Shown: positions 1-6,715 of the stretch, in pieces | Layout: every line of letters starts with the position of its first letter | Position numbering within the stretch: position 1 is the first letter of the stretch | DNA from: Granulosicoccaceae bacterium | GTDB lineage: Bacteria > Pseudomonadota > Gammaproteobacteria > DAOVJZ01 | Length of the DNA: 21,580 nt | Reading direction: 5' to 3' | Assembly: GCA_030632035.1 (NCBI GenBank) | Contig: DAOVJZ010000003.1 | Coordinates: 1 to 21,580 of the forward strand | Notes under the pieces: model-generated | Told to the model about the DNA's origin: nothing | Database searches by the model: none | The model's input: only the letters and a program-made list of their open reading frames with translations | Made by a program: the position numbers and the translations under genes

Positions 1-1
1 T

Positions 2-340
2 CGTGGCGGCAAGCCTGAACGTGTAACCTTTGAAGGCGATTATAATGCCCGTGCTGTATTTTCACCGGATGGCAAGCGGATAGCCATGATTCACGGTGAT
101 CAGGGGAGATACCGTATTGCAGTACAGGAGCTGGAATCGGGAGAAGTTACCGTATTAACGGATAACCTACTGGATGAGTCACCCAGTTTTGCGCCGAATG
201 GCAGTATGATCATTTATGCCAGTAATCATGGTCGCCGTGGTGTGTTGGCAGCTGTATCCGTTGATGGTCGGGTCAGACAACGACTGGCCTTGCAGGAAGG
301 CGACGTGCGTGAACCGGTTTGGTCACCATTTAACAAATAA
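2..340 (+). CDS. tolB: TolB, C-terminal part (Tol-Pal periplasmic beta-propeller)
   Basis: Only the last 112 residues are present; the reading frame is open to the left edge. The segment shows the repeated propeller signatures FSPDGKRIA, FAPNGSMIIYAS and VWSPF typical of the WD40-like blades of TolB, and ends a few residues after the last blade as TolB proteins do. TolB is a periplasmic protein that binds Pal and links the inner-membrane TolQRA motor to the outer membrane during division. The next two genes, pal and cpoB, follow in the usual Tol-Pal order, with 32 bp to pal, so co-transcription is likely. The identity rests on the blade motifs plus the neighbours. The N-terminal TolB domain lies outside the window. 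Confidence 0.93.
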   Translation, partial: RGGKPERVTFEGDYNARAVFSPDGKRIAMIHGDQGRYRIAVQELESGEVTVLTDNLLDESPSFAPNGSMIIYASNHGRRGVLAAVSVDGRVRQRLALQEGDVREPVWSPFNK

Positions 341-372
341 TTTTACAGTAAATGTAAATAAGGAGTGGTTTC

Positions 373-894
373 ATGAATAAATTTACAAAAGGTTTTGCGG
401 TATTGGCCTCTGTTGCCATACTGAGCGCTTGCGGAGGCAAGGGTGGTATTTTAGGTGGGGATGATGGTGTCAATGGTGCCAATGGTGGCGCTGATTCCAG
501 TGGTATGTATGGCGGCGGTGATTTTGATGGTCACCCACTGGATAATCCGGCAGGCATGCTTTCAAAAAGGACAGTCTATTTTGCTTTTGATAGCAGTGAA
601 GTGAAATACGATGATCGTGAAGTGATTGCTATGCATGCCAGTTATTTATCAAACAATCCATCTGCACGCGTAACCTTGGAAGGTCATGCCGATGAACGTG
701 GTTCACGTGAATACAATATTGGTCTGGGTGAGCGTCGTACCAATGCAGTAAGAAAACTGATGACATTGCAAGGTGCAGCCAGTAGTCAGCTGGAAACAGT
801 CAGTTATGGTGAGGAGCGTCCTGCCGATTCAGATCATAATGAAAGTGCGTGGAGCAAAAACCGTCGTGTAGAAATCATTTATACAAGACGTTAA
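373..894 (+). CDS. pal: Peptidoglycan-associated lipoprotein Pal
   Basis: This is a 173-residue outer-membrane lipoprotein. A short type II signal peptide ends in the lipobox LSAC, with Cys20 as the lipidated residue. Position +2 is Gly, so there is no Asp inner-membrane retention signal. A glycine-rich linker (about residues 21-53) leads to an OmpA-like peptidoglycan-binding domain (about 66-173). This domain contains VYFAFDSSEV, the conserved LEGHADERGSREYN loop and the GERRTNAVRKL helix, which bind diaminopimelate in this family. Length is normal for Pal. The start is supported by an AAGGAG ribosome site at 360-365, seven bases before the ATG. It lies between tolB and cpoB in the standard Tol-Pal operon; the next start is two bases after its stop. 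Confidence 0.97.
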   Translation: MNKFTKGFAVLASVAILSACGGKGGILGGDDGVNGANGGADSSGMYGGGDFDGHPLDNPAGMLSKRTVYFAFDSSEVKYDDREVIAMHASYLSNNPSARVTLEGHADERGSREYNIGLGERRTNAVRKLMTLQGAASSQLETVSYGEERPADSDHNESAWSKNRRVEIIYTRR

Positions 895-896
895 TT

Positions 897-1667
897 ATGA
901 AGTGCTTTGGCTACTTTAAAAAACTGACCCTATCATTTTCAGTATCAGCCATCCTGTATAGCGGGATGGCTGTTGCTGATCTTGAGCAACGTGTTGAACG
1001 TATGGAAAGGCTGCTGGACAGCCAGAGTCTGGTCGAGATGATGTTGCAGATGGAGCAGATTCAAAATGAATTACGCCAGTTGCGTGGCGAAGTTGAAGCA
1101 CAGCGTCATACTGTTGATGGAATGACAAACCGCCAGCGTGATTTGTATCTTGATATTGATAGACGATTACGTCAGCAGGAGTCAGGCGCTTCAGCTTCAT
1201 TTACACCGCGTCCAAATAGTGTAGCCACACCACAGGTGGATAGTGCAACGGCTATCAGCAGTATGCAGGGTAACATGACTGCCAATGAGCAAGTGGATTA
1301 CCAGAATGCATTGGGTGTTTTGAAAGAAGGTCGTTATCAAAAATCCATTGCCGCATTTGATGAGTTTCTTAAAAAATATCCACAAAGCCTGTATGCCGCT
1401 AATGCTCAGTACTGGATAGGTGAGGCTTACTATGTATCACGGGAATTCAGGCAGGCGCTTGGCGGATTTCAGAAAGTAGTGGAAACGTATGCAGACAGCA
1501 CAAAAGTGGCTGATGCCATGCTCAAGATTGGTTTTATTCACTATGAACTGGCTGAATGGGATCAGGCACGAAATGTGCTAAACCATATATCCAGCCGATA
1601 TCCAAAAACAACCGCATCTCGTCTGGCTGAGAATCGCTTGCAAAAAATGAAGGTCGAAGGGCGCTAG
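897..1667 (+). CDS. cpoB: Cell division coordinator CpoB (YbgF)
   Basis: This is a 256-residue periplasmic protein. I chose the ATG at 897, two bases after the pal stop. It begins with a clear signal peptide (basic MKCFGYFKK, hydrophobic core, cleavage after AVA near residue 27), whereas a start at 849 would bury that signal. The mature N-terminus (about 28-95) is a charged heptad-rich coiled coil beginning DLEQRVERMERL, which forms the trimerization domain in YbgF/CpoB. A low-complexity linker follows, then TPR-like repeats from about 130 to the end (for example YPQSLYAANAQYWIGEAYY and YADSTKVADAMLKIGF). In the family, CpoB couples Tol-Pal outer-membrane constriction to peptidoglycan synthesis by PBP1B. 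Its place as last gene of the Tol-Pal cluster fits. Confidence 0.93.
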   Translation: MKCFGYFKKLTLSFSVSAILYSGMAVADLEQRVERMERLLDSQSLVEMMLQMEQIQNELRQLRGEVEAQRHTVDGMTNRQRDLYLDIDRRLRQQESGASASFTPRPNSVATPQVDSATAISSMQGNMTANEQVDYQNALGVLKEGRYQKSIAAFDEFLKKYPQSLYAANAQYWIGEAYYVSREFRQALGGFQKVVETYADSTKVADAMLKIGFIHYELAEWDQARNVLNHISSRYPKTTASRLAENRLQKMKVEGR

Positions 1668-1694
1668 AATCAATTTTTAATTCTTAATTTTTAG

Positions 1695-1707
1695 TGTTAA
1701 ATTAACA
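1695..1707. repeat. Small palindrome upstream of queE
   Basis: TGTTAA and TTAACA are separated by one base, in the 64-bp AT-rich gap between cpoB and queE, 25 bp before the queE start. It could be a regulator half-site pair or chance in AT-rich DNA. No T-tract follows directly, so it is not an obvious terminator. Confidence 0.25.
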
Positions 1708-1731
1708 TCAATCCTTTTTTAGCACTTCCTT

Positions 1732-2370
1732 ATGAGTCTCCGTATAACCGAAATATTTTATTCCCTGCAAGGTGAGTCCCGTACAGCGGGATTCCCCACT
1801 GTTTTTGTGCGCCTGACCGGTTGCCCGTTACGCTGTGATTATTGTGATACCACTTATGCATTTCAGGGTGGTGAGAGAATGGAAGTCGATGATGTGCTGA
1901 AACAGGTCGCTGATCATCACCCACGCTATGTCACCGTTACCGGTGGTGAACCGCTTGCCCAGAATGAATGTTTAACCTTGTTATCAAAACTATGTGATGC
2001 AGGTTATGAAGTCTCACTGGAAACCAGTGGCGCGATTGATGTGAGCAATGTTGATGACCGCGTCATCAGGGTAATGGATTTGAAAGCTCCGGGTTCTGGT
2101 GAATCAGAAAAAAATCTATTTGAAAATATCAACAAGTTAAACAAGAATGATCAGGTTAAATTTGTTTTAAGTGATAAGAAAGATTACGACTGGGCAAAAA
2201 ACGTAATCAGTGAATATCAGCTAAATAAAAAATGTGAAGTATTATTTTCTCCTGTTCACGAAAAACTGGAACCCAAACAATTGGCAGAATGGATACTAAA
2301 AGATAACCTGCATGTGCGAATGCAACTGCAGTTACACAAACTACTTTGGGGCAATGAGCGGGGAGTATAA
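1732..2370 (+). CDS. queE: 7-carboxy-7-deazaguanine synthase QueE (radical SAM)
   Basis: QueE converts 6-carboxytetrahydropterin to 7-carboxy-7-deazaguanine, the ring-contraction step in queuosine and other 7-deazaguanine synthesis. The 212-residue product opens with the family signature ITEIFYSLQGES. It carries the radical-SAM iron-sulfur motif CX3CX2C at Cys31, Cys35 and Cys38 (GCPLRCDYCDTTYAF), followed by the VTVTGGEPL glycine-rich SAM-binding stretch. Length is typical of the compact proteobacterial form. queC starts just after its stop, and the queC ribosome site (GGGAG, 2361-2365) lies inside the end of queE, so the two are a translationally linked pair. Adjacency to pal-cpoB is common in gammaproteobacteria. 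Confidence 0.95.
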   Translation: MSLRITEIFYSLQGESRTAGFPTVFVRLTGCPLRCDYCDTTYAFQGGERMEVDDVLKQVADHHPRYVTVTGGEPLAQNECLTLLSKLCDAGYEVSLETSGAIDVSNVDDRVIRVMDLKAPGSGESEKNLFENINKLNKNDQVKFVLSDKKDYDWAKNVISEYQLNKKCEVLFSPVHEKLEPKQLAEWILKDNLHVRMQLQLHKLLWGNERGV

Positions 2371-2372
2371 CG

Positions 2373-3050
2373 TTGTCAGATAATAAAAAAGCCATTGTTC
2401 TGGTTTCTGGTGGTCTGGATTCAGCCACCATATTGGCCATGGCGAACAAAGAAAATTACGAATGTTACGCGGTTAGTTTTGAATACGGACAACGTCATGA
2501 ATCTGAACTACAGGCTTCTGAGCGTGTCGTTGCTGCATTAGGTGCGAAGGAACATAAAAGAATAAAAATCGATTTTGGCAGTATTGGTGGTTCAGCGTTA
2601 ACTGATGCTTCTATTGCTGTACCGGAAACACCAACAGAAGGTATACCAGTGACCTATGTGCCGGCACGCAATACTGTATTTTTGTCCTATGCACTGGGTT
2701 ATGCTGAAGTCATTGGTGCACATGATATTTTTATTGGTGTGAATGCAGTAGATTATTCCGGTTATCCTGATTGTCGCCCCGAATTTATTGAGGCCTTCGA
2801 AAAGATGGCCAACCTTGCAACAAAAGCAGGTGTGGAAGGTCACCCCTTTAAAATACATACACCGTTAATTGCTATGACCAAGGCCGAAATTATTCAAATA
2901 GGTACAAAGTTGGGTGTGGACTATGCGATGACGGTTTCTTGTTACTCGGCAGATAATGAAGGACGTGCCTGTGGAAAATGTGATTCCTGTCGTTTACGCA
3001 GGGAAGGTTTTGAAAAAGCGGGCATTTCTGATCTAACACAGTATCAATAG
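2373..3050 (+). CDS. queC: 7-cyano-7-deazaguanine synthase QueC
   Basis: QueC is an ATP-dependent ligase that turns 7-carboxy-7-deazaguanine and ammonia into preQ0, the step after QueE. The 225-residue protein begins at a TTG codon; the alternative downstream ATG would remove the PP-loop. The N-terminus carries the SGGLDS ATP-pyrophosphatase loop at residues 12-17. The C-terminus has the family zinc site with cysteines at 190, 200, 203 and 206 (CX9CX2CX2C). Spacing from queE is two bases. GGGAG at 2361-2365 is a well-placed ribosome site for the TTG. No terminator is evident after its stop. Confidence 0.96.
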   Translation: MSDNKKAIVLVSGGLDSATILAMANKENYECYAVSFEYGQRHESELQASERVVAALGAKEHKRIKIDFGSIGGSALTDASIAVPETPTEGIPVTYVPARNTVFLSYALGYAEVIGAHDIFIGVNAVDYSGYPDCRPEFIEAFEKMANLATKAGVEGHPFKIHTPLIAMTKAEIIQIGTKLGVDYAMTVSCYSADNEGRACGKCDSCRLRREGFEKAGISDLTQYQ

Positions 3051-3288
3051 ACTTTTCTGATTCTTATATAATCAAGGCATAGTAAACTTGTCATCATGTT
3101 TTATATTCCTGTAAAGCACGCACTTTTATTCAGGTGGTTTTGTATTTGTTGAAATTATTTTTTAATCACCCGTTGTAAATTCAATACGTTAATTATCTAT
3201 GCACTAATGCATTAAACAGGTATGAATGTTTGATGAAATAGACGCCCCCTTTATTCGTGTATCTATAATTACCCTATAAAAACTAGGC

Positions 3289-3294
3289 TATACT
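3289..3294 (+). promoter_or_regulatory. Possible -10 box for the sensor kinase gene
   Basis: TATACT lies 35 bp before the kinase start, in a 279-bp AT-rich intergenic stretch (3051-3329). No convincing -35 box is found 16-18 bp upstream (TAATTA at best). I see nothing else in this gap: no hairpin terminator after queC and no reading frame. Confidence 0.3.
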
Positions 3295-3329
3295 AATAAC
3301 TTATAATTTTATGACGCTACAGTAACAGC

Positions 3330-5138
3330 ATGCGACATTCAGAAGAAAAAATAAAAGCACGTATTATTATTCCGGTGATTCTGGCGCTCGTTGGAATTGT
3401 TTTTGTTTCTATTATTTCTTACCACCAGTTGCAATTACAACACATTGATGGGGATATGCGCTGGCGCATGGATGGAGTGAATACCGCTTTCAAGGGTGCA
3501 CTGGAAGCTGAATCATCCATGTTGGATGGACTCATTGGTTTTATCAAGAGAGATAAAAAGATTCAGGATGCCTGGCTGTCTCGTGACCGGGAGAGGCTTT
3601 ATCAACATGCATTACCTGCTTATAAGAGAAGTTTTATAGATAATCGTGTTACCCATTTCTATTTTATAGACAAAGATAAAAAAAGTTTCCTGCGGGAACA
3701 TAACAAAGGTCGGCATGGCGATACTATTAAACGTTTTACTCTTGATCGGGCAATTTCTACCGGCAAGAAGACAAGTGGTATTGAATTAGGGCCGTTAGGC
3801 ACATTTACACTCAGGGTGGTACATCCGTGGTATATCAATGGAGAGTTGACAGGATATATTGAATTGGGGGTAGAGGTCACGCATATCACTCCCAGACTAA
3901 GAGAACTTTTTAATGTTGAACTTTGCATTCTTGTGAAAAAGAAATTTCTTGATCAGAAAAAATGGGAAGAAGGTCGGCATATGCTGCATCAGGAACAGGA
4001 TTGGGGACGTTATGATGATTTTGTGATTGTAGAAAGTTCGCTAGCTGAAAAGAAAATCGGCGTTGATGCCTATCGACAGCACGTTGAGGCTCACAAGAAA
4101 GGACTTTATCGTCCAAGCGCACATGATATAGAGACAGTAGGGAAGATATATCGTGCAGGATTTTCACCACTGATAGATGCAGGTGAGCGAGATGTCGGTG
4201 AGCTCATTGTTTTATCTGATGTAACAGGAATCAAGACCCAATTATGGGATACTACAAAACAGGCCATAGTAATTTCATTTTTTATTCTGACGATATTAAT
4301 TGGCTTCTTTTATTTTTATATTTCCAGATTGGAAAGAAGATTTGTTAGTACACACAATAAAGTTCTGGATGAAACCAGAAAACGTGAACAGGCCATGGAA
4401 GAAGCAAGAAATGCCGCCATCAGTGCCAGTCAGCTTAAGAGTCAGTTTTTTGCCAATATGAGCCATGAAATCCGTACACCCATGAATGGTGTTGCAGGAA
4501 TGTTACAGTTGCTAAGGGAAACAGAACTGAGCGAGGAACAAAAACAATATGTGGATACAGCAATTAATTCAGGCGACGATTTAATAAAATTGATAGATAA
4601 TCTCCTGGATTACACAAGGATTGATACAGGTGAAATGGAATTGAACCTGACTGATTTTGACTTATCTGAATTAATTGAATCTGAAATAAATTCAGTTAGG
4701 GAAAAAGCGGAAGAGAAAGGTATCAAGTTGTCCTTTTCTGTTAGTAAACAGGTGCCTGTAATTATTAATAGTGACCCGGAAAGATTGGAACACATTTTAC
4801 GCAGCTTGTTGGGGAATGCTATTAAATTTACAACAGAGGGTGAAGTAAAGGTCAATGTAAGCTTGATACAAGATGATCCCTCTTTACCCATGTTGTGCCT
4901 GGAGGTGAGTGACACAGGCATCAGTGTTCCCGAAGAATTGCAGGAAAAGATCTTTGAGGTGTTTGCTCAGGCTGATGGAACCATCACACGTGGTTTTGGT
5001 GGACTTGGTTTGGGATTGGCGATTACTCGTAAATTGGTAGAAGGAATGGGTGGTAAGATAACACTGCAAACTGCATCTGATGTTGGTAGTACATTCTGTG
5101 TCTATTTGCCGTTTAAGGCAGCCTCATCCTCATCCTGA
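3330..5138 (+). CDS. Membrane-bound sensor histidine kinase with periplasmic Cache-like domain
   Basis: This is a 602-residue inner-membrane kinase. TM1 spans about residues 11-30 and TM2 about 312-331. Between them is a periplasmic region of about 280 residues. The stretch with LREHNKGRHGDTIKRFTL, GIELGPLGTFTLRVVHPW and GYIELGVEV resembles double-Cache sensors of the dCache_3 type. A short coiled linker leads to the HisKA dimerization domain with phospho-acceptor His379 (FFANMSHEIRTPMNG). The ATPase domain has Asn496 in the N-box (LLGNAIKFT), Asp528 in DTGIS, and a GLGLGLA G2 box near 558-564. The G1 box reads DTGISV rather than the usual DTGIGI, so the second glycine is Ser. There is no receiver domain and no adjacent response regulator, so the partner is elsewhere. 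Ligand unknown; the gene precedes a sulfur-compound transporter gene. The start has a weak ribosome site. Confidence 0.9.
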   Translation: MRHSEEKIKARIIIPVILALVGIVFVSIISYHQLQLQHIDGDMRWRMDGVNTAFKGALEAESSMLDGLIGFIKRDKKIQDAWLSRDRERLYQHALPAYKRSFIDNRVTHFYFIDKDKKSFLREHNKGRHGDTIKRFTLDRAISTGKKTSGIELGPLGTFTLRVVHPWYINGELTGYIELGVEVTHITPRLRELFNVELCILVKKKFLDQKKWEEGRHMLHQEQDWGRYDDFVIVESSLAEKKIGVDAYRQHVEAHKKGLYRPSAHDIETVGKIYRAGFSPLIDAGERDVGELIVLSDVTGIKTQLWDTTKQAIVISFFILTILIGFFYFYISRLERRFVSTHNKVLDETRKREQAMEEARNAAISASQLKSQFFANMSHEIRTPMNGVAGMLQLLRETELSEEQKQYVDTAINSGDDLIKLIDNLLDYTRIDTGEMELNLTDFDLSELIESEINSVREKAEEKGIKLSFSVSKQVPVIINSDPERLEHILRSLLGNAIKFTTEGEVKVNVSLIQDDPSLPMLCLEVSDTGISVPEELQEKIFEVFAQADGTITRGFGGLGLGLAITRKLVEGMGGKITLQTASDVGSTFCVYLPFKAASSSS

Positions 5139-5177
5139 TATTGATCATCACCTGATTGTGATAGAAATAAATTTGTC

Positions 5178-5205
5178 TTGCTGTCAGGCAGGACTATCAT
5201 ATACT
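5178..5205 (+). promoter_or_regulatory. Sigma-70-type promoter of the YeeE/YedE gene
   Basis: TTGCTG (5178-5183), a 16-bp spacer and TATACT (5200-5205) give a plausible vegetative promoter. Transcription would start near 5212, leaving a leader of about 40 bases with AGGAG at 5243-5247. The promoter lies inside the longest possible reading frame of the next gene, which supports the downstream ATG at 5253 as the true start. Confidence 0.55.
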
Positions 5206-5252
5206 TGTGTATAAGCAGGTTATGTCATTGGGCCATTCTTTCAGGAGCGGTT

Positions 5253-6518
5253 ATGATTTTTGAATCATTCTCAAGCGCAAATTACACAGTATTAACAGGT
5301 GTTTTCCTAGCATCCATAGTATTGGGGGCAGTTGTCAATAAGACCAATTTTTGTACCATGGGTGCTGTTTCTGATCTCGTTAACATGAATGATTTAGGAC
5401 GAATGCGGGCATGGCTGCTGGCCATTGCTGTGTCACTTATTGGTGTCATAATTATGGAGTCAAGTGGAATGGTAGATTTTGATGCTACCCGTCCCCCCTT
5501 TCGGACCTCCAACTTTGCATGGCTTGAGTATCTCCTTGGAGGTTTTATTTTCGGCATCGGCATGACGTTAGGTAGCGGATGTGGCAATAAAACACTTGTT
5601 CGTATAGGTGCTGGTAACCTGAAATCAGTCATTGTATTTATTCCCCTCGCGATCTGCGCCTATTTCATGATGAACCCTTTTCCAGGAACTGATAAGACAC
5701 TGTATTCTGAACTTTTTTATTATTGGACAAACCCATTGACGGTTTCAATGGATACACAACAGGATCTGGGCAGTCTCTTTTCCAGTCTGCTTGGTACAGA
5801 TGTGTCAGCAACAAGAACATGGACAGGTATCATTATTGCCGTCTTGTTACTGATAGCTATTTTCAGATGTTGTGATTTTAGAAAGAGTTTTGACAATATT
5901 CTGGCAGGAACAATCATTGGCATAGCTGTTGTGGCTGCATGGTATATAACGGGTAATTTTGCAACTATCAGTATGGAGGGAGAGACATATTCATGGGTGG
6001 AATTTGCCAGTACTGATGTGTGGAGCATGATGGCAGATGGAAAACAACCACGTGCAGTTGCTGTTCAATCATTTACCTTTATTAATCCCGCCGGTGAAAC
6101 ACTAGGGTTTATCCTGAATAAATTTAATTCCTATTACCTGACGTTTGGTGTGGTGGTTGTGTTTGGTGTGATGGCAGGGTCGTTCTTATGGGCGATTTTA
6201 ACTGGTACTTTAAGGGTTGAATGGTTTACATCCTTCAAGGATTTTATTAATCACGTGATTGGTGGTGCACTGATGGGTATCGGCGGTGTACTGGCTCTTG
6301 GCTGTACGCTGGGTCAAGGTGTAACGGGTGCATCTACTTTGGCACTGGGCTCTTTTATTACATTGATTTCAATTATTCTGGGTTGCGCAACGACCATGAA
6401 GGTGCAGTATTACAAATTGATGTATGAAGATGAGGCGACTTTTATTAAAGTCCTGTTGTCTATACTAGTGGATTTTCACTTATTACCCAAGGGATTGCGT
6501 AAACTCGACCGTATATAG
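5253..6518 (+). CDS. YeeE/YedE-family (TsuA-like) sulfur-compound transporter
   Basis: This is a 421-residue polytopic inner-membrane protein with about ten or more hydrophobic segments. The ATG at 5253 is chosen for its AGGAG ribosome site five bases upstream; a TTG frame opening at 5178 overlaps the promoter. Family hallmarks are duplicated Cys-containing motifs in the two halves: VNKTNFCTMGAVSD and GMTLGSGCGNKTLVRIG in the N-half, and GGVLALGCTLGQGVTGAS in the C-half. In the characterised relative TsuA, conserved cysteines pass thiosulfate through the pore. Substrate here is inferred to be thiosulfate or another reduced sulfur species. The C-terminus continues into a cytosolic tail with no TusA/rhodanese fusion. 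Family assignment is firm; substrate is not. Confidence 0.88.
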   Translation: MIFESFSSANYTVLTGVFLASIVLGAVVNKTNFCTMGAVSDLVNMNDLGRMRAWLLAIAVSLIGVIIMESSGMVDFDATRPPFRTSNFAWLEYLLGGFIFGIGMTLGSGCGNKTLVRIGAGNLKSVIVFIPLAICAYFMMNPFPGTDKTLYSELFYYWTNPLTVSMDTQQDLGSLFSSLLGTDVSATRTWTGIIIAVLLLIAIFRCCDFRKSFDNILAGTIIGIAVVAAWYITGNFATISMEGETYSWVEFASTDVWSMMADGKQPRAVAVQSFTFINPAGETLGFILNKFNSYYLTFGVVVVFGVMAGSFLWAILTGTLRVEWFTSFKDFINHVIGGALMGIGGVLALGCTLGQGVTGASTLALGSFITLISIILGCATTMKVQYYKLMYEDEATFIKVLLSILVDFHLLPKGLRKLDRI

Positions 6519-6559
6519 GTTTTTTGACAATTTGAGTGTCATCCTGACCTGATTCAAGG

Positions 6560-6565
6560 TATAAT
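6560..6565 (+). promoter_or_regulatory. Promoter -10 of tRNA-Lys with GC-rich discriminator
   Basis: A perfect TATAAT is followed by a GC-rich discriminator (TCCGCCCG), the layout seen at stringently controlled stable-RNA promoters. It lies 26 bp before the mature tRNA. The -35 is ambiguous: TTGAGT (6533-6538) is 21 bp away, TGTCAT (6538-6543) is 16 bp away, and the perfect TTGACA at 6525-6530 is too far (29 bp). Confidence 0.55.
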
Positions 6566-6591
6566 TCCGCCCGTTTTTTGACCCTATTTAA

Positions 6592-6667
6592 GGGCCGTTA
6601 GCTCAGTTGGTAGAGCACCGGACTTTTAATCCGATGGTCGGGCGTTCGAATCGCCCACGGCCCACCA
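6592..6667 (+). tRNA. tRNA-Lys (anticodon UUU)
   Basis: The full 76-base cloverleaf can be drawn. The acceptor stem is GGGCCGT (6592-6598) with ACGGCCC (6657-6663). The D arm is GCTC/GAGC. The anticodon loop CTTTTAA (6623-6629) has TTT at 6625-6627. The variable loop is TGGTC, and the T arm GGGCG/CGCCC encloses TTCGAAT. The discriminator is A (6664) and CCA is encoded (6665-6667). The anticodon stem has four pairs plus a C-A mismatch at position 27-43. TTT decodes AAA/AAG lysine codons. It is a single tRNA, not part of an array. Confidence 0.97.
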
Positions 6668-6703
6668 TTTTCCCCCTTTACTCCATTTTTCCCGGTGTAG
6701 GCA

Positions 6704-6709
6704 TATAAT
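6704..6709 (+). promoter_or_regulatory. Candidate -10 box immediately before the antiporter start
   Basis: A perfect TATAAT ends six bases before the ATG at 6716, where a transcript from it would begin. No ribosome site precedes that ATG and no good -35 is visible (CTCCAT at the 17-bp position). Either the mRNA is leaderless, or the -10 is fortuitous and transcription comes from the tRNA promoter. Confidence 0.35.
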
Positions 6710-6715
6710 GCTGTT

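Noticed and set aside
849..896. An upstream ATG extending CpoB by 16 residues
   Set aside because: It overlaps pal and would mask a clear cleavable signal peptide that begins at the ATG at 897.
1668..1731. A preQ1 riboswitch ahead of queE
   Set aside because: The 64-bp gap is AT-rich with one small palindrome and no recognisable preQ1 aptamer core; queE is probably transcribed with the Tol-Pal genes.
5178..5252. A longer N-terminus for the YeeE/YedE protein from a TTG codon
   Set aside because: The region contains the likely -35 and -10 boxes, the extra residues are not family-like, and the ATG at 5253 has an AGGAG ribosome site.
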